The notes under the pieces were generated by a model. That model saw only the letters and a program-made list of their open reading frames with translations. It was not told the DNA's origin and did no database searches. Made by a program: the position numbers and the translations under genes. This document shows, piece by piece, positions 51,112 to 59,823 of a stretch of 64,000 nt of DNA (position 1 is its first letter; each line of letters starts with the position of its first letter). Source of the DNA: JAHEJB01 sp041748175 (GTDB lineage Bacteria; Bacteroidota; Rhodothermia; Rhodothermales; Rubricoccaceae); NCBI GenBank assembly GCA_041748175.1, contig JBGTDU010000118.1, forward strand, positions 4,752 to 68,751. Reading direction: 5' to 3'.

Positions 51112-51840
51112 TCAGGTCACGAAAACGGCAAGAGCGGAGTAGTTGTCGTTGTCCGGCGGTACCCGCTCGAGAAGACGACGCTCCATGGAGGCCACCCACG
51201 CATCGGGTGTGTCCGAGCGTTGAAGATCGGTTTCCATCTCGGACTCAAGGACGTACTCCCAGAATCCGTCTGAACACAGGAGGAAGGCGTCGCCGGGACG
51301 GGTGTACAGCGGATCGCCAATGTCGGGTCGGGCCTCGCCAGGTTTTCCAAGTGCACGGAGCAGGCGGTTGCGATCCGGGTGCAGGCGGATTTCTTCTCGC
51401 TCGATTTCTCCTGAATCGACAAGGGCCTGCGGAACGCTATGGTCGTCGGTGACCGCCCGAACAAGCCCATCGCGGAGCATATACATCCTTGAATCGCCAA
51501 CATAAATCCATCGCGCAACGCCCTCGGACGCGACGAGCACGCTAATGGTCGTTTTCATCGACGAATGCTCCGGATGTTTTCGTTGCTCGCCATGCACCGC
51601 TGCCTGTGCGGCGGACACGTAATGGCGTAGCGCGTTTTCTGAGTAGCCGAGCGTTCCATTAAATGCACTTACAACGGCAGCTACGGCTACAGATGAAGCC
51701 ACCTCTCCTGCCGCATGACCACCCAATCCGTCTGCGAGCACCCAGCAGCCCATTCCTCTTACCACCACACAATCGGTTGCGTCCTGATTAACAGCGCGGC
51801 CTCCAGGCTTGCTAAGCGGAAGCGCGGTAATGAAGGGCAT
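51112..51840 (-). CDS. PP2C-family Ser/Thr protein phosphatase
   Basis: 242 residues from the ATG at 51840. PPM metal motifs: VNQDATDC, WVLADGLGGHAAGE, IYVGDSRMYMLRDG, LLCSDGFWEYV and the end DNDNYSALAVF. No regulatory domain, no membrane segment. First gene of a three-gene minus-strand operon with two FHA proteins, so it probably reverses the phosphorylation they read. The kinase at 43613 is the obvious partner. Confidence 0.93.
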   Translation of the reverse strand: MPFITALPLSKPGGRAVNQDATDCVVVRGMGCWVLADGLGGHAAGEVASSVAVAAVVSAFNGTLGYSENALRHYVSAAQAAVHGEQRKHPEHSSMKTTISVLVASEGVARWIYVGDSRMYMLRDGLVRAVTDDHSVPQALVDSGEIEREEIRLHPDRNRLLRALGKPGEARPDIGDPLYTRPGDAFLLCSDGFWEYVLESEMETDLQRSDTPDAWVASMERRLLERVPPDNDNYSALAVFVT

Positions 51841-51933
51841 GGCGGCAGATGGCAAAGGTGTGTGCAGCGTGTGGGCTCCGCCCTCACCGTTCAATCGACG
51901 CATGGAGATGGATGCGCGATGCAGGTGTGTCTA

Positions 51934-52329
51934 CTACAAACGAGTTTTCCGGTTAAATCGGCTCAAGGCCGTTCGCGAAGTTGTCGACCGTTCGAGGTAC
52001 TCTTTCAGGGCCGCCGCGTTGTTGAAGCGTTCTTCGCGCGCGGCGAACACGAAGGTGACATCGCCGCCGGTGTAGTGTTGACGCAGCTCATCTACCGCGC
52101 CTGCGTTCTCGTCAAGCTCTGCGAAGTAGCGTTGCTTGAACGCGTCCCATTTTGCGGGGTCGTGGCTGAAGAACTTCCGCAATTCGGACGACGGCGCTGC
52201 GTCCTTCGCCCAGAAGTCGACGGATGCATGCTCGCGGGAAAGTCCCCGCGGCCACAGCCGCTCCACCAGAATCCGCTTCCCATCGGATGGCGTCGGCGAC
52301 TCGTAAACGCGCTTGAGTGTGATGGTCAT
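51934..52329 (-). CDS. DUF488-family (YeaO-like) protein
   Basis: 131 residues. Family pattern: LKRVYESPTPSDGKRILVER then LWPRGLSREHASVDFWAKDA, FFSHDPAKWDAFKQRYFAEL, FVFAAREERFNNAAALKEYL (the usual AR-D-x-x-x-NNA is ARE-ERFNNA). Cytosolic; function unknown. Separated from PP2C by 93 bases. Confidence 0.9.
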   Translation of the reverse strand: MTITLKRVYESPTPSDGKRILVERLWPRGLSREHASVDFWAKDAAPSSELRKFFSHDPAKWDAFKQRYFAELDENAGAVDELRQHYTGGDVTFVFAAREERFNNAAALKEYLERSTTSRTALSRFNRKTRL

Positions 52330-52370
52330 GGATCAAGCTACCGCGCACTTCCGCGCCTACCTTCGACAAC

Positions 52371-53462
52371 ATGCGTCTCGGCGATATTAATCTTTCCAGT
52401 CTCCGCTTCCGTACGTCGCGCGAAGTGTTCGACGATCTTCGTTCGGCGTGCGAAGCGAATCCCGACCTCGCGCTTTTCGAGACGATTGGCAACAGCGAGG
52501 AGGGTCGGCCAATCGCTGGGATTACGCTGGGCTATGGACCTGCGCTGGTCACGTTGGTCGCGGGCGCTCATGCCGATGAGCCGGTAGGCCCCGAGACGCT
52601 GAGAACCTTTGTTCTTGAAGGCCTCGCTGCGCGCGACTGGCTCGCCGAAGAGGAGGGGCTCCACGCGCTTTTCGAGCAGTTTACGTTCAGAATCATCCCG
52701 CACATCAACCCGGACGGTGAAGCGCGGAATCAAAAATGGATTCAGGAATGGCCGTCGCTGGAGGCCTACCTCGCCCATCGGGTCCGCGAGCTTCCCGGCC
52801 ACGATATCGAGTTCGGATACCCCGTGATGCGCATGGAAAACCGCGCTGCCAGCGCTTTTCTGTTCGACTTCGAGCCCATTTATCTGCACATGAGCCTCCA
52901 CGGGATGGGGTTTTCCGAGGGCGCCATGTTGCTCATTGAAAAGCGATGGGGCGAGCGCGTGGACCAACTGAAAGAAAGTTTTGCCACCGCCTCTTCGGAC
53001 GCGGGGCTGCGCCTCCACGACCACGACCGGCGCGGCGACAAGGGCTTTCTTTACTACGGCCCAGGTTTCTGGTCGACGCCGGAGGGAACGGCGATGCGTT
53101 CGCATTTCGAAGCGTTGGGCGACCACGACACGGCGGAGAAGTTCTTCCTCTCGTCCATGGAAATGGCCGTGCAGACAGGCCGCGATCCGAAAACCGGCGG
53201 AACGCCGCTGTGCCTTGTCACGGAGTTGCCCCTGTTTGTGTTGGATGCCGAGTACAACCACGAGCCGGGCGTGCCCGGTCTACTCAACAGGTTTCAGGCG
53301 GAATTGGTCGGACTAACGCTTGCCGCCCCAGCAGGGGAAGACCTTGTTGATCGCATTGCTCTGTATGGCCTCTGCGCGCTCGATCTGAAAACAGCCGTGC
53401 GGCTTCAGTTGCGGACGATAGAGTTGGGGCTGGAGGCTACAGTAAGTGGCAAAACTCGTTAA
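52371..53462 (+). CDS. M14-family zinc carboxypeptidase-like protein
   Basis: 363 residues. First zinc site HADEPVG (H67, E70), then RIIPHINPDGEARNQKW, third-ligand His in YLHMSLHGMGFSEG and a likely catalytic Glu in LDAEYNHEPG. No signal peptide, so intracellular. Resembles the M14 subgroup that removes residues from small amide substrates; substrate unknown. Its last 26 bases overlap the convergent HicA gene. Confidence 0.87.
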   Translation: MRLGDINLSSLRFRTSREVFDDLRSACEANPDLALFETIGNSEEGRPIAGITLGYGPALVTLVAGAHADEPVGPETLRTFVLEGLAARDWLAEEEGLHALFEQFTFRIIPHINPDGEARNQKWIQEWPSLEAYLAHRVRELPGHDIEFGYPVMRMENRAASAFLFDFEPIYLHMSLHGMGFSEGAMLLIEKRWGERVDQLKESFATASSDAGLRLHDHDRRGDKGFLYYGPGFWSTPEGTAMRSHFEALGDHDTAEKFFLSSMEMAVQTGRDPKTGGTPLCLVTELPLFVLDAEYNHEPGVPGLLNRFQAELVGLTLAAPAGEDLVDRIALYGLCALDLKTAVRLQLRTIELGLEATVSGKTR

Positions 53463-53658
53463 TGCTGAGTCCTGTATGGCGAATTATTGCGCGAAGGGTA
53501 CCTCTGTCCAATTCTTTGTGATCCGGGACAACAGTCTGGGCGAACGGATCATTTCGCCGAATCACGACATGGCTGCCTTTCTGACGCACGACAACAAAGC
53601 CAGCGCGCGTGGGAGCTTTGACGCAGGTTCGCCCGGAGATGCGCGGGAGTTTGCTCAT
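53437..53658 (-). CDS. hicA: HicA-type toxin
   Basis: 73 residues starting MSKLPRISGRTCVKAPTRAG. HicA core RQKGSHVVIRRNDPFAQTVV with the active His, then PDHKELDRGTLRAIIRHTGL. Very close to the typical HicA consensus. Its 3' end overlaps the M14 gene. Its antitoxin is 107 bases upstream. Confidence 0.92.
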   Translation of the reverse strand: MSKLPRISGRTCVKAPTRAGFVVVRQKGSHVVIRRNDPFAQTVVPDHKELDRGTLRAIIRHTGLSINEFCHLL

Positions 53659-53765
53659 CTCTGGCTATGCATATAGTCGCTCGTCACATTGTGAGGCGGT
53701 GCAGAGCGGGACAAGGCAAATGCACACTTGAAAGGGAGACGACCTCCCACTATCCGGATACTTTC

Positions 53766-53972
53766 TCAAACTGTCACCACCATCGCCTCAAAACGCTCCT
53801 CCGGCACTTCGAGCCCATCCTCTTCAAGCGCAGCAACGTATTCCACGATAGCCTCACGAACATTCGTTAAGGCTTCCTCACGGGTTTTGCCCTGGCTCAC
53901 ACAGCCAGGTAGACTTGGGCATTCGGCTACGATGTAGTCGTCTTCGCCGGGGTAAAGCAGCACTTGTCGCAT
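53766..53972 (-). CDS. hicB: HicB-family antitoxin
   Basis: 68 residues: EDDYIVAECPSLPGCVSQGK then TREEALTNVREAIVEYVAAL, the HicB_lk pattern, with no DNA-binding extension. Encoded upstream of HicA but separated by 107 bases, wider than usual for hicBA. Neutralises the HicA toxin. Confidence 0.88.
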   Translation of the reverse strand: MRQVLLYPGEDDYIVAECPSLPGCVSQGKTREEALTNVREAIVEYVAALEEDGLEVPEERFEAMVVTV

Positions 53973-54018
53973 TGGGGATTGACGTGTCTAGTTAATCAGT
54001 GAAGCAGTGTAACTCCAT

Positions 54019-54561
54019 TCATCCGAAAAGGAGCCGCACAACCCACACCGCGATCAGCATGGCCGAGAAATCGGCGATGAGGCCGGCCGGCACGGCGTGG
54101 CGCGTCTTCTTGATATTGACCGCGCCGAAGTAGACGGCGATCACGTAGAAGGTGGTCTCTGTAGAGCCGAACATCGTCGCGGCCATTTTCACGAAGATCG
54201 AGTCCTCGCCGAATTGGTTGATCATATCCACGACGATGCCGGCGGAGCCCGAGCCTGTCAGCGGCCGGACGATGGCCATCGGGAGCACCTCGGACGGAAA
54301 TCCGACGAGCGCCAGGACAGGACGGAGCGCATCGGCCATGAAGTCCATCGCGCCGGAGGCGCGGAACATCCCAATGGCGAACAGAATGGCAACGAGGTAG
54401 GGAATGATGCGAACGGCGACCGAGAACCCCTCTTTGGCGCCTTCGACGAAGACCTCAAAGACCGGCACTTTCTTGAACAACCCGTACAGCGGGAAGCCGA
54501 CGATAATGAGTGGGAGAATGAAGTACGAGAGGAGGCCGAGAACCTGGCGAAACGTTTCCAT
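54019..54561 (-). CDS. spmB: SpmB-like nucleoside-recognition (Gate) membrane protein
   Basis: 180 residues from the ATG at 54561, one base after the spmA stop. About five membrane helices; key features GAKEGFSVAVRIIPYLVAIL, MAIVRPLTGSGSAGIVVDMI, ATMFGSTETTFYVIAVYFGA. In spore formers SpmA/SpmB affect spore core dehydration, but both occur in many non-sporulating phyla as Gate-domain transport proteins. Confidence 0.9.
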   Translation of the reverse strand: METFRQVLGLLSYFILPLIIVGFPLYGLFKKVPVFEVFVEGAKEGFSVAVRIIPYLVAILFAIGMFRASGAMDFMADALRPVLALVGFPSEVLPMAIVRPLTGSGSAGIVVDMINQFGEDSIFVKMAATMFGSTETTFYVIAVYFGAVNIKKTRHAVPAGLIADFSAMLIAVWVVRLLFG

Positions 54562-54562
54562 G

Positions 54563-55552
54563 TCAGGCCTCCTCGGTTGCATCGGTGTTCGGAGTCACGA
54601 GCGCCGGATCGGATCGCTTGAACACGTTCAGTTTGCCCAACAGCTTCGCCGACGCAATTGCGATCAGCAGGGACAGGAACGTCGTGATGATGATGGCGAA
54701 GATGAGCTGATTGATCTGTAATCCCATCAACGCCAGAAGCAGAACCGGCGGCACGAGTTGCACGCTGGCCGTATTGACAGCGAGAAGCATCACCATCGAG
54801 TTCGTGGCCGTGTCTTCTGTGGCGTTGAGCGTTTGCAGCTCCTCCATGGCTTTTATGCCGAAGGGCGTTGCGGCGTTGCCAAGCCCAAAGACGTTTGCCG
54901 CCAGGTTCAGGGCAATCATTCCCAATGCGGGATGGTCGTCGGGGATCTCGGGGAAGAGGGGCTTGAGAATCGGCCTAACCAGCCTGACCAGCGCGTGGAT
55001 GACCCCTGCCTCCTCCGCAATCTTTAGCAATCCAAGAAACAACGCCAACACGCCAATCAGGCCGAGCGCAATCCCGGCCGCCGTCTCCGCGAAGTCCAGC
55101 GCGGCCTGCGAGATGGCGTTCATTTTTACGAAACGGACGGGCTCGAAAGCAAGCAGAATGCTCCCGCCCGCCGCTGAGACCGTCCCAATCACCTCGCCTT
55201 GGAGTTGCTCCTCTCGCGGGTTCGTGACGTCACGAATTGTAGCGAGAGGCTCCGGGATACTCGCATCGGAGTCGAAACGGAGCTGTGTGCCCTCCTCCGA
55301 TCTAATCAGCGTGGCCGTGTAAACAGAATCGGGCGAGTGCGAGACGCCATAAAACGCCTGGAACTCACGGGCATTGATTCGGACTTCAGTCGGTTGATGC
55401 CTGGCCTCCGCGCTAAATCCATCGGAGAAGGAAAGCGAAACTGGCAGCGGCTCACCATTCCGGTACGTGTCTCGTGAGATGTCCCCAACGTCGAAGACCA
55501 GCGCGAAAACGAGGCTGGAGACGATCAGCCCGGCCCAGATGTAATTCAGCAT
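54563..55552 (-). CDS. spmA: SpmA-like nucleoside-recognition membrane protein with periplasmic insert
   Basis: 329 residues from the ATG at 55552. One early helix (LNYIWAGLIVSSLVFALVFD), a ~110-residue soluble insert (residues 25-135), then the Gate/SpmA core: ALGMIALNLAANVFGLGNAA, TPFGIKAMEELQ, NSMVMLLAVNTASVQLVPPV. Translationally linked to spmB. The insert is not found in the Bacillus protein. Confidence 0.88.
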   Translation of the reverse strand: MLNYIWAGLIVSSLVFALVFDVGDISRDTYRNGEPLPVSLSFSDGFSAEARHQPTEVRINAREFQAFYGVSHSPDSVYTATLIRSEEGTQLRFDSDASIPEPLATIRDVTNPREEQLQGEVIGTVSAAGGSILLAFEPVRFVKMNAISQAALDFAETAAGIALGLIGVLALFLGLLKIAEEAGVIHALVRLVRPILKPLFPEIPDDHPALGMIALNLAANVFGLGNAATPFGIKAMEELQTLNATEDTATNSMVMLLAVNTASVQLVPPVLLLALMGLQINQLIFAIIITTFLSLLIAIASAKLLGKLNVFKRSDPALVTPNTDATEEA

Positions 55553-55583
55553 TGGCGGAGGTTGCGAGAGGCAGCCCAAAATG

Positions 55584-55696
55584 TAGCGACGTTACATGCA
55601 ACGTCGTTAAGGCCCAGGTCCCCAATTTCCGTCGCGGCTCACCAATCGCGGTCGGCGTTCCCTCATAGCACGCCGACGTTGCATGCGACGTCGCTA
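55584..55696. repeat. Two copies of a palindromic repeat
   Basis: Copies at 55584-55609 (TAGCGACGTTACATGCAACG then TCGTTA) and 55666-55696 (core CGACGTTGCATGCGACGTCG then CTA). Each is a near-perfect palindrome centred on CATG. Words such as TAGCGACGTTGCATGCAACG occur as dispersed repeats in other genomes. They lie between spmA and the small gene at 55796. Confidence 0.8.
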
Positions 55697-55711
55697 CGGT
55701 TCGTACAAAAA

Positions 55712-55740
55712 AAGGCGGCCCCGCTTTGCGGAGCCGCCTT
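55712..55740 (-). terminator. Rho-independent terminator of the gene at 55796-56026
   Basis: Stem AAGGCGGCCCCGC / GCGG-AGCCGCCTT with a TTT loop; on the minus strand it is followed by seven T residues (complement of 55706-55711 plus flank). Fifty-five bases after the stop of the minus-strand gene. Confidence 0.87.
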
Positions 55741-55795
55741 CGAACCCGGTAAAGAGCCGGGCACTCTTGTCAGCAGCAAGTTGACAGAGAATGGA

Positions 55796-56026
55796 TTAGT
55801 CGCCGATTGCAGCCTGGCAGGCGGCGACATCGGCTTCTCCTTCGATCCGCCATTGGGCTACGTCGAGCTGTGAGAGCTCGTAGCAGTGGCCGTCGGAGAA
55901 GACGAGAAAGTGGTTGGAGTCCTCGGCTGCGTCCGCGGACTTTGGTATGAGGCCGAGGGCAAAGGGCGCGACGATTGCGCAAACAGCGTCAAGAACAAAG
56001 GCCGCGATGAGAAGTCGGCTGCGCAT
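55796..56026 (-). CDS. Small exported or membrane protein, unknown
   Basis: 76 residues from the ATG at 56026 (MRSRLLIAAFVLDAVCAIVA). The first ~27 residues are hydrophobic, a signal or anchor. The remainder is acidic, with one CYELSQLDVAQW stretch and two cysteines. No family recognised. The upstream in-frame extension is low-quality sequence. Its own terminator follows, which supports it being a real gene. Confidence 0.62.
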   Translation of the reverse strand: MRSRLLIAAFVLDAVCAIVAPFALGLIPKSADAAEDSNHFLVFSDGHCYELSQLDVAQWRIEGEADVAACQAAIGD

Positions 56027-56138
56027 GGATTGGAGCGTCGGGTTCTTCACACTTCGTTGGCAATACCGAGCCTGCCCATGCCAAACGTGCATTGCTCGCC
56101 GGAAAAGGAGCAAAATTGCTCCCGTCGGCCCAGAGCGT

Positions 56139-58031
56139 TCAGGTTGCCACATTCGTTGTCTCTGTCTGCGACGCGACAGTTTCCGTTTGAACAGGCAACG
56201 CGTCGAAGTGCCGACGGAGCTTTGTGGCCATAGCGGTACCAACAGAAGAAACGAGTTGTTCGTCGTTTGCCCTCCGCACTCCTATGGCGCTTCCAAAGGT
56301 GCGCAACAGCTTCTGCACGCTCTTGGCGCCAACGCCGGGAATTTCCATCAACTCGGAGTGCAACGTCGACTTCTTTCGTTGTTTCCGCTGCGCGGTGATG
56401 GCAAAGCGATGGGCCTCATCGCGAATACGCTGAATCAGTCTAAGCGAAGACGACGTGCGCGGGATCAGGATCGATTCGCGGTGACCCGGCTTGAAAACCT
56501 CTTCGAGTCGCTTCGCAAGACCGACGACCGGGAAGCGGCCAAACACATCGACCGCCTGCAAGCTTTCGACAGCGCTGGAGAGCTGCCCCTTGCCGCCATC
56601 GATGATGACGAGGTCGGGCCAGGGGCCGTTCTCCTCCACCAACCGCGCATATCGTCGCTCAATCACCTCGCGCATTGACTGGAAGTCGTCCGGCTTGCCG
56701 GATTCCACCGTGCGGATGTTGTAGGTCCGGTAGTCGGACTTCCGTGGTTTGCCATCGGCAAAAACAACGCACGATGCCACCGTGCCTGTGCCGCCGAGGT
56801 GGCTGATGTCGAAGCACTCGATCCGGCGGGGCGGCTTGTTGAGCTGGAGGTCGCGCTGCAGCGACTGGACTGCGTGGGGGAGGCGGTCGGCATCCTGCTT
56901 CGCCTTCTGGATTTTCCACTCGGCTACCAGGAGCTTCGCGTTGGACTGCACCATGCGCAGGAGGTCGGCCTTCTCGCCGCGCTCCGGCACCTTGAGCTGC
57001 ACCTTCTTCCCGCGACCTGCTCGTAGAATGACTTCGAGCGATTTGGGCTCAGCCACATGCGACGCCAGGAGAACCTCATCGGGGAAGAACGTGGCTTCTG
57101 CGTAGTAGTCGACCACGAAACGCTGCATCAGAAACTCGTCTGATACGTCATCGAGACCTCGGAGATATTTTTGCTGTCGGCCGATGATCTTTCCCTCGCG
57201 CACTTTGAATAACACCCCGATGGCCACGTTGGCTTCGCGGTCGACTTCGAGCGCGAAGAGGTCGCGGTCGGTTTCTTCATCGGTGACAATTTTTTGCTTC
57301 CTGCTAAATTTTTCCAGCGCCTGAATCCGGTCGCGATACTCCGCCGCATCTTCGAACTTTCTTGCCGCCGCGAGGTCGTTCATCTCATCCTTAAGCAGTG
57401 CGATTAGTGCCTTCGTTTTGCCGTTGAGCAGCTTCTTGATCTGCTCGACCGTCTGGTTGTAGTGCGCCTCGGTTTCGTAGCCGACGCACGGCCCCGCGCA
57501 CCGCTGGATGTGATAGTCGAGGCAGGTCTCGTACTTTCCAGCTTCGATTGCGGCCTCGTTCAGGTGGAGCGAACACGAGCGCAGCTTGAAGATGTCCCGG
57601 ATTGTTTTAAGCGTCAAGCGCATGCCCTTCGCGTCGATATACGGCCCGAAGTACAGCGACCCGTCGCGTTGGATGCGGCGCGTCGGGAAGATGCGTGGGA
57701 AGCGCTCGTTCTTGATGCAGATGAACGGGTATGACTTGTCGTCGCGCAGATCGACGTTATAGCGCGGCTTCAGCTGCTTGATGAGGTTGTTTTCGAGAAG
57801 GAGGGCCTCGACCTCGGTGTCCGTGACAATCACCTCTACATCGTCGATCTTGCCGATCATGATGGCGAGCCGCCCGTCGTGTGTCCCGGACTTGTGGAAG
57901 TAGCTCCGCACGCGGTTGCGGAGATTCTTCGCCTTGCCCACGTAGAGCACCTTGCCCTCGACGTCTTTGTGCTGATAGACGCCCGGCCGCTTCGGGAGGT
58001 GCTTGAGCTTTTCTGCGAGGGCGTCGGTCAT
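56139..58031 (-). CDS. uvrC: Excinuclease ABC subunit C
   Basis: 630 residues from the ATG at 58031 (MTDALAEKLKHLPKRPGVYQ). Makes the dual incisions in nucleotide excision repair with UvrAB. GIY-YIG domain: GVYQHKDVEGKVLYVGKAKN and LRNRVRSYF; UVR motif AARKFEDAAEYRDRIQ; C-terminal RNase-H-like endonuclease with RIECFDISHLGGT and LVIIDGGKGQL; terminal HhH motif IPGVGAKSVQKLLRTFGS. Complete. Stands alone. Confidence 0.97.
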   Translation of the reverse strand: MTDALAEKLKHLPKRPGVYQHKDVEGKVLYVGKAKNLRNRVRSYFHKSGTHDGRLAIMIGKIDDVEVIVTDTEVEALLLENNLIKQLKPRYNVDLRDDKSYPFICIKNERFPRIFPTRRIQRDGSLYFGPYIDAKGMRLTLKTIRDIFKLRSCSLHLNEAAIEAGKYETCLDYHIQRCAGPCVGYETEAHYNQTVEQIKKLLNGKTKALIALLKDEMNDLAAARKFEDAAEYRDRIQALEKFSRKQKIVTDEETDRDLFALEVDREANVAIGVLFKVREGKIIGRQQKYLRGLDDVSDEFLMQRFVVDYYAEATFFPDEVLLASHVAEPKSLEVILRAGRGKKVQLKVPERGEKADLLRMVQSNAKLLVAEWKIQKAKQDADRLPHAVQSLQRDLQLNKPPRRIECFDISHLGGTGTVASCVVFADGKPRKSDYRTYNIRTVESGKPDDFQSMREVIERRYARLVEENGPWPDLVIIDGGKGQLSSAVESLQAVDVFGRFPVVGLAKRLEEVFKPGHRESILIPRTSSSLRLIQRIRDEAHRFAITAQRKQRKKSTLHSELMEIPGVGAKSVQKLLRTFGSAIGVRRANDEQLVSSVGTAMATKLRRHFDALPVQTETVASQTETTNVAT

Positions 58032-58135
58032 CAAGAGGGAACCGATTGGAGGGACCGTTGGGCAGGCGTGTGCGCTACAACGCTGGAAGGACACCCGTGT
58101 GCCACGGTGCACCGTTCAGTCTGTGCCAAGAACAT

Positions 58136-58163
58136 GAGCCCACGCCGACTATGGCGCGGGCTC
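58136..58163 (-). terminator. Possible terminator after the beta-propeller gene
   Basis: Eleven-base stem GAGCCCACGCC / GGCGCGGGCTC with one mismatch and a six-base loop, about 30 bases after the stop of the minus-strand gene. No T run follows, so the assignment is weak. Confidence 0.45.
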
Positions 58164-58193
58164 GCTTCCGTGCACGGAGACGGGGATTGCCTA

Positions 58194-59687
58194 TTACCTC
58201 AGGAGGGAGAGGCGCTGTGTCTGGACGAACTGCCCGGCAGTGAGGCGACACACGTAAACGCCGCTTGGGAGCTGACCGGCCTCAAAAGACGCGGAGTGCG
58301 CACCCGCTTCCCACACGCCCTCAGCTAGCAGCGCGACTTCCCTTCCCAGAAGATCATAGACTGCAAGATGGACGGCACTGGCTTCAGCGAGCGAAAACTG
58401 AAGGGTTGTTGACGTGCGGAAGGGATTCGGGAAGGCTCCACGTAAGGCGGTTGGTTGAAGGCCCTCTACCGACCCTACAGGGCTTTCAAATGCAGCCACA
58501 TTATTAGGGATCGCCACGGCCGCAAGGTTCGAGCAGTCGCCGCCCGACTCGTGCTCGCAGACCTGGAGTTGGTACATGCCAGTCGCATCCCGCCCGAGTT
58601 TGTACGAATAGGCTCCGTCATCTCGTGCAGCCTTCACGAGCGCGCCGTCGAGATACACATCCATCTTGCCGCCATCAGAGGGACTCCAATCGAGGTCAGC
58701 GAACCAGCTTCGTCCATTGTAGCGCGCTTCGGCTGTGAGCGCGATCTCGTCGCCGCCGCCCGGTCCATTAGCGACGTAGACGCCAGAAGGTCCAAATTCG
58801 AAACCGTTTACGCTGAAATACAGGCGTCCGTCCGGGCCAAACGTAAGGTAGTTCGCGTCGCCAAACCGGGGGTCCACCTGCGCATACAGATCCATGAAAG
58901 CGCCGGTCGAGCCATCGAATCGAACGACGGCGGGTTTATAGTCGCCGAAGGCGTTGGCGATACGATTCCCGCTGACGAACAGATTGCCATCCGGGCCGAA
59001 TCTGAGGCCGATCGCGCTTTCGAAGACGCCGCCATTCGCCACGAAGACGTCCATGAAAGCCCCCGAGGCCCCATTGTACCGATACACATTACCTGCGTGC
59101 GCACCTACGTACAAGTGACCACCCGGGCCAAAGGTGAGATCCCTCGGCGCATCAAGCCCGCCACTGCCGCTCGACACGAACACGTCGACGAACACGCCCG
59201 TCGCGCCATCGAACCGTCGTACGGCATCATCGCTGTCGTCCAGTACATAGAGATTCCCATCCGGCCCAAACGCGGCGCTGTAGGTTCCATCGGGCGCGTC
59301 GGGTCCTGACACGAAGTTGCCAAGAAAAGCACCCGTGGTGCCGTCAAATCGAGGGACGGATTCCGCAAATCGGGTGCCCATGTAGAAATGGCCGCCGGGT
59401 CCAACGGTAGCATTCATAGGGAAATCGAGCCCGCCGCTGCCGCTTGATATGTACACATCAAGGAAGGCACCCGTCGCGCCGTCGTAGCGACGTACGCTGT
59501 CGGACGCATGATCAACCGCATAGAGGTTGCCATCAGCGCCAAATGTCAGGCCGGTTGGATAGCCAATGCCCCCGGCAAAGAGCGAAGCCGAAACCGTCTG
59601 GGCCTGGCTGGTGGCTGCGAGCGCCAACAGCATGCCGCCGCTGAGCAAAAATGCGAGAAAGACGCGTATCGTTAAAGAGTAACTCAT
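58194..59687 (-). CDS. Secreted NHL-like beta-propeller protein with T9SS sorting domain
   Basis: 497 residues. Signal peptide (LTIRVFLAFLLSGGMLLALA), then six or seven repeats of 'FGPDGNLYV...RFDGATGAFLDVF' form a beta-propeller up to ~330. A beta-domain (WSPSDGGKMDVYLDGALV) follows. The C terminus PNPFRTSTTLQFSL, YDLLGREVALLAEG, LPSGVYVCRL is a T9SS type A sorting domain. Surface-exposed or secreted; ligand unknown. Confidence 0.9.
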   Translation of the reverse strand: MSYSLTIRVFLAFLLSGGMLLALAATSQAQTVSASLFAGGIGYPTGLTFGADGNLYAVDHASDSVRRYDGATGAFLDVYISSGSGGLDFPMNATVGPGGHFYMGTRFAESVPRFDGTTGAFLGNFVSGPDAPDGTYSAAFGPDGNLYVLDDSDDAVRRFDGATGVFVDVFVSSGSGGLDAPRDLTFGPGGHLYVGAHAGNVYRYNGASGAFMDVFVANGGVFESAIGLRFGPDGNLFVSGNRIANAFGDYKPAVVRFDGSTGAFMDLYAQVDPRFGDANYLTFGPDGRLYFSVNGFEFGPSGVYVANGPGGGDEIALTAEARYNGRSWFADLDWSPSDGGKMDVYLDGALVKAARDDGAYSYKLGRDATGMYQLQVCEHESGGDCSNLAAVAIPNNVAAFESPVGSVEGLQPTALRGAFPNPFRTSTTLQFSLAEASAVHLAVYDLLGREVALLAEGVWEAGAHSASFEAGQLPSGVYVCRLTAGQFVQTQRLSLLR

Positions 59688-59823
59688 AGCTCAATGACCC
59701 GGAAGTGCCGCAGGTTATTCAGGGAAGGGAGCCCTCTCACGGATTAACGGGAGCTTACCCTAATGGTCTAGGAACATAGGAAGTAAAGGACAGAGAGTCA
59801 ACGAAGTCAGCGTACGTCGCGTC

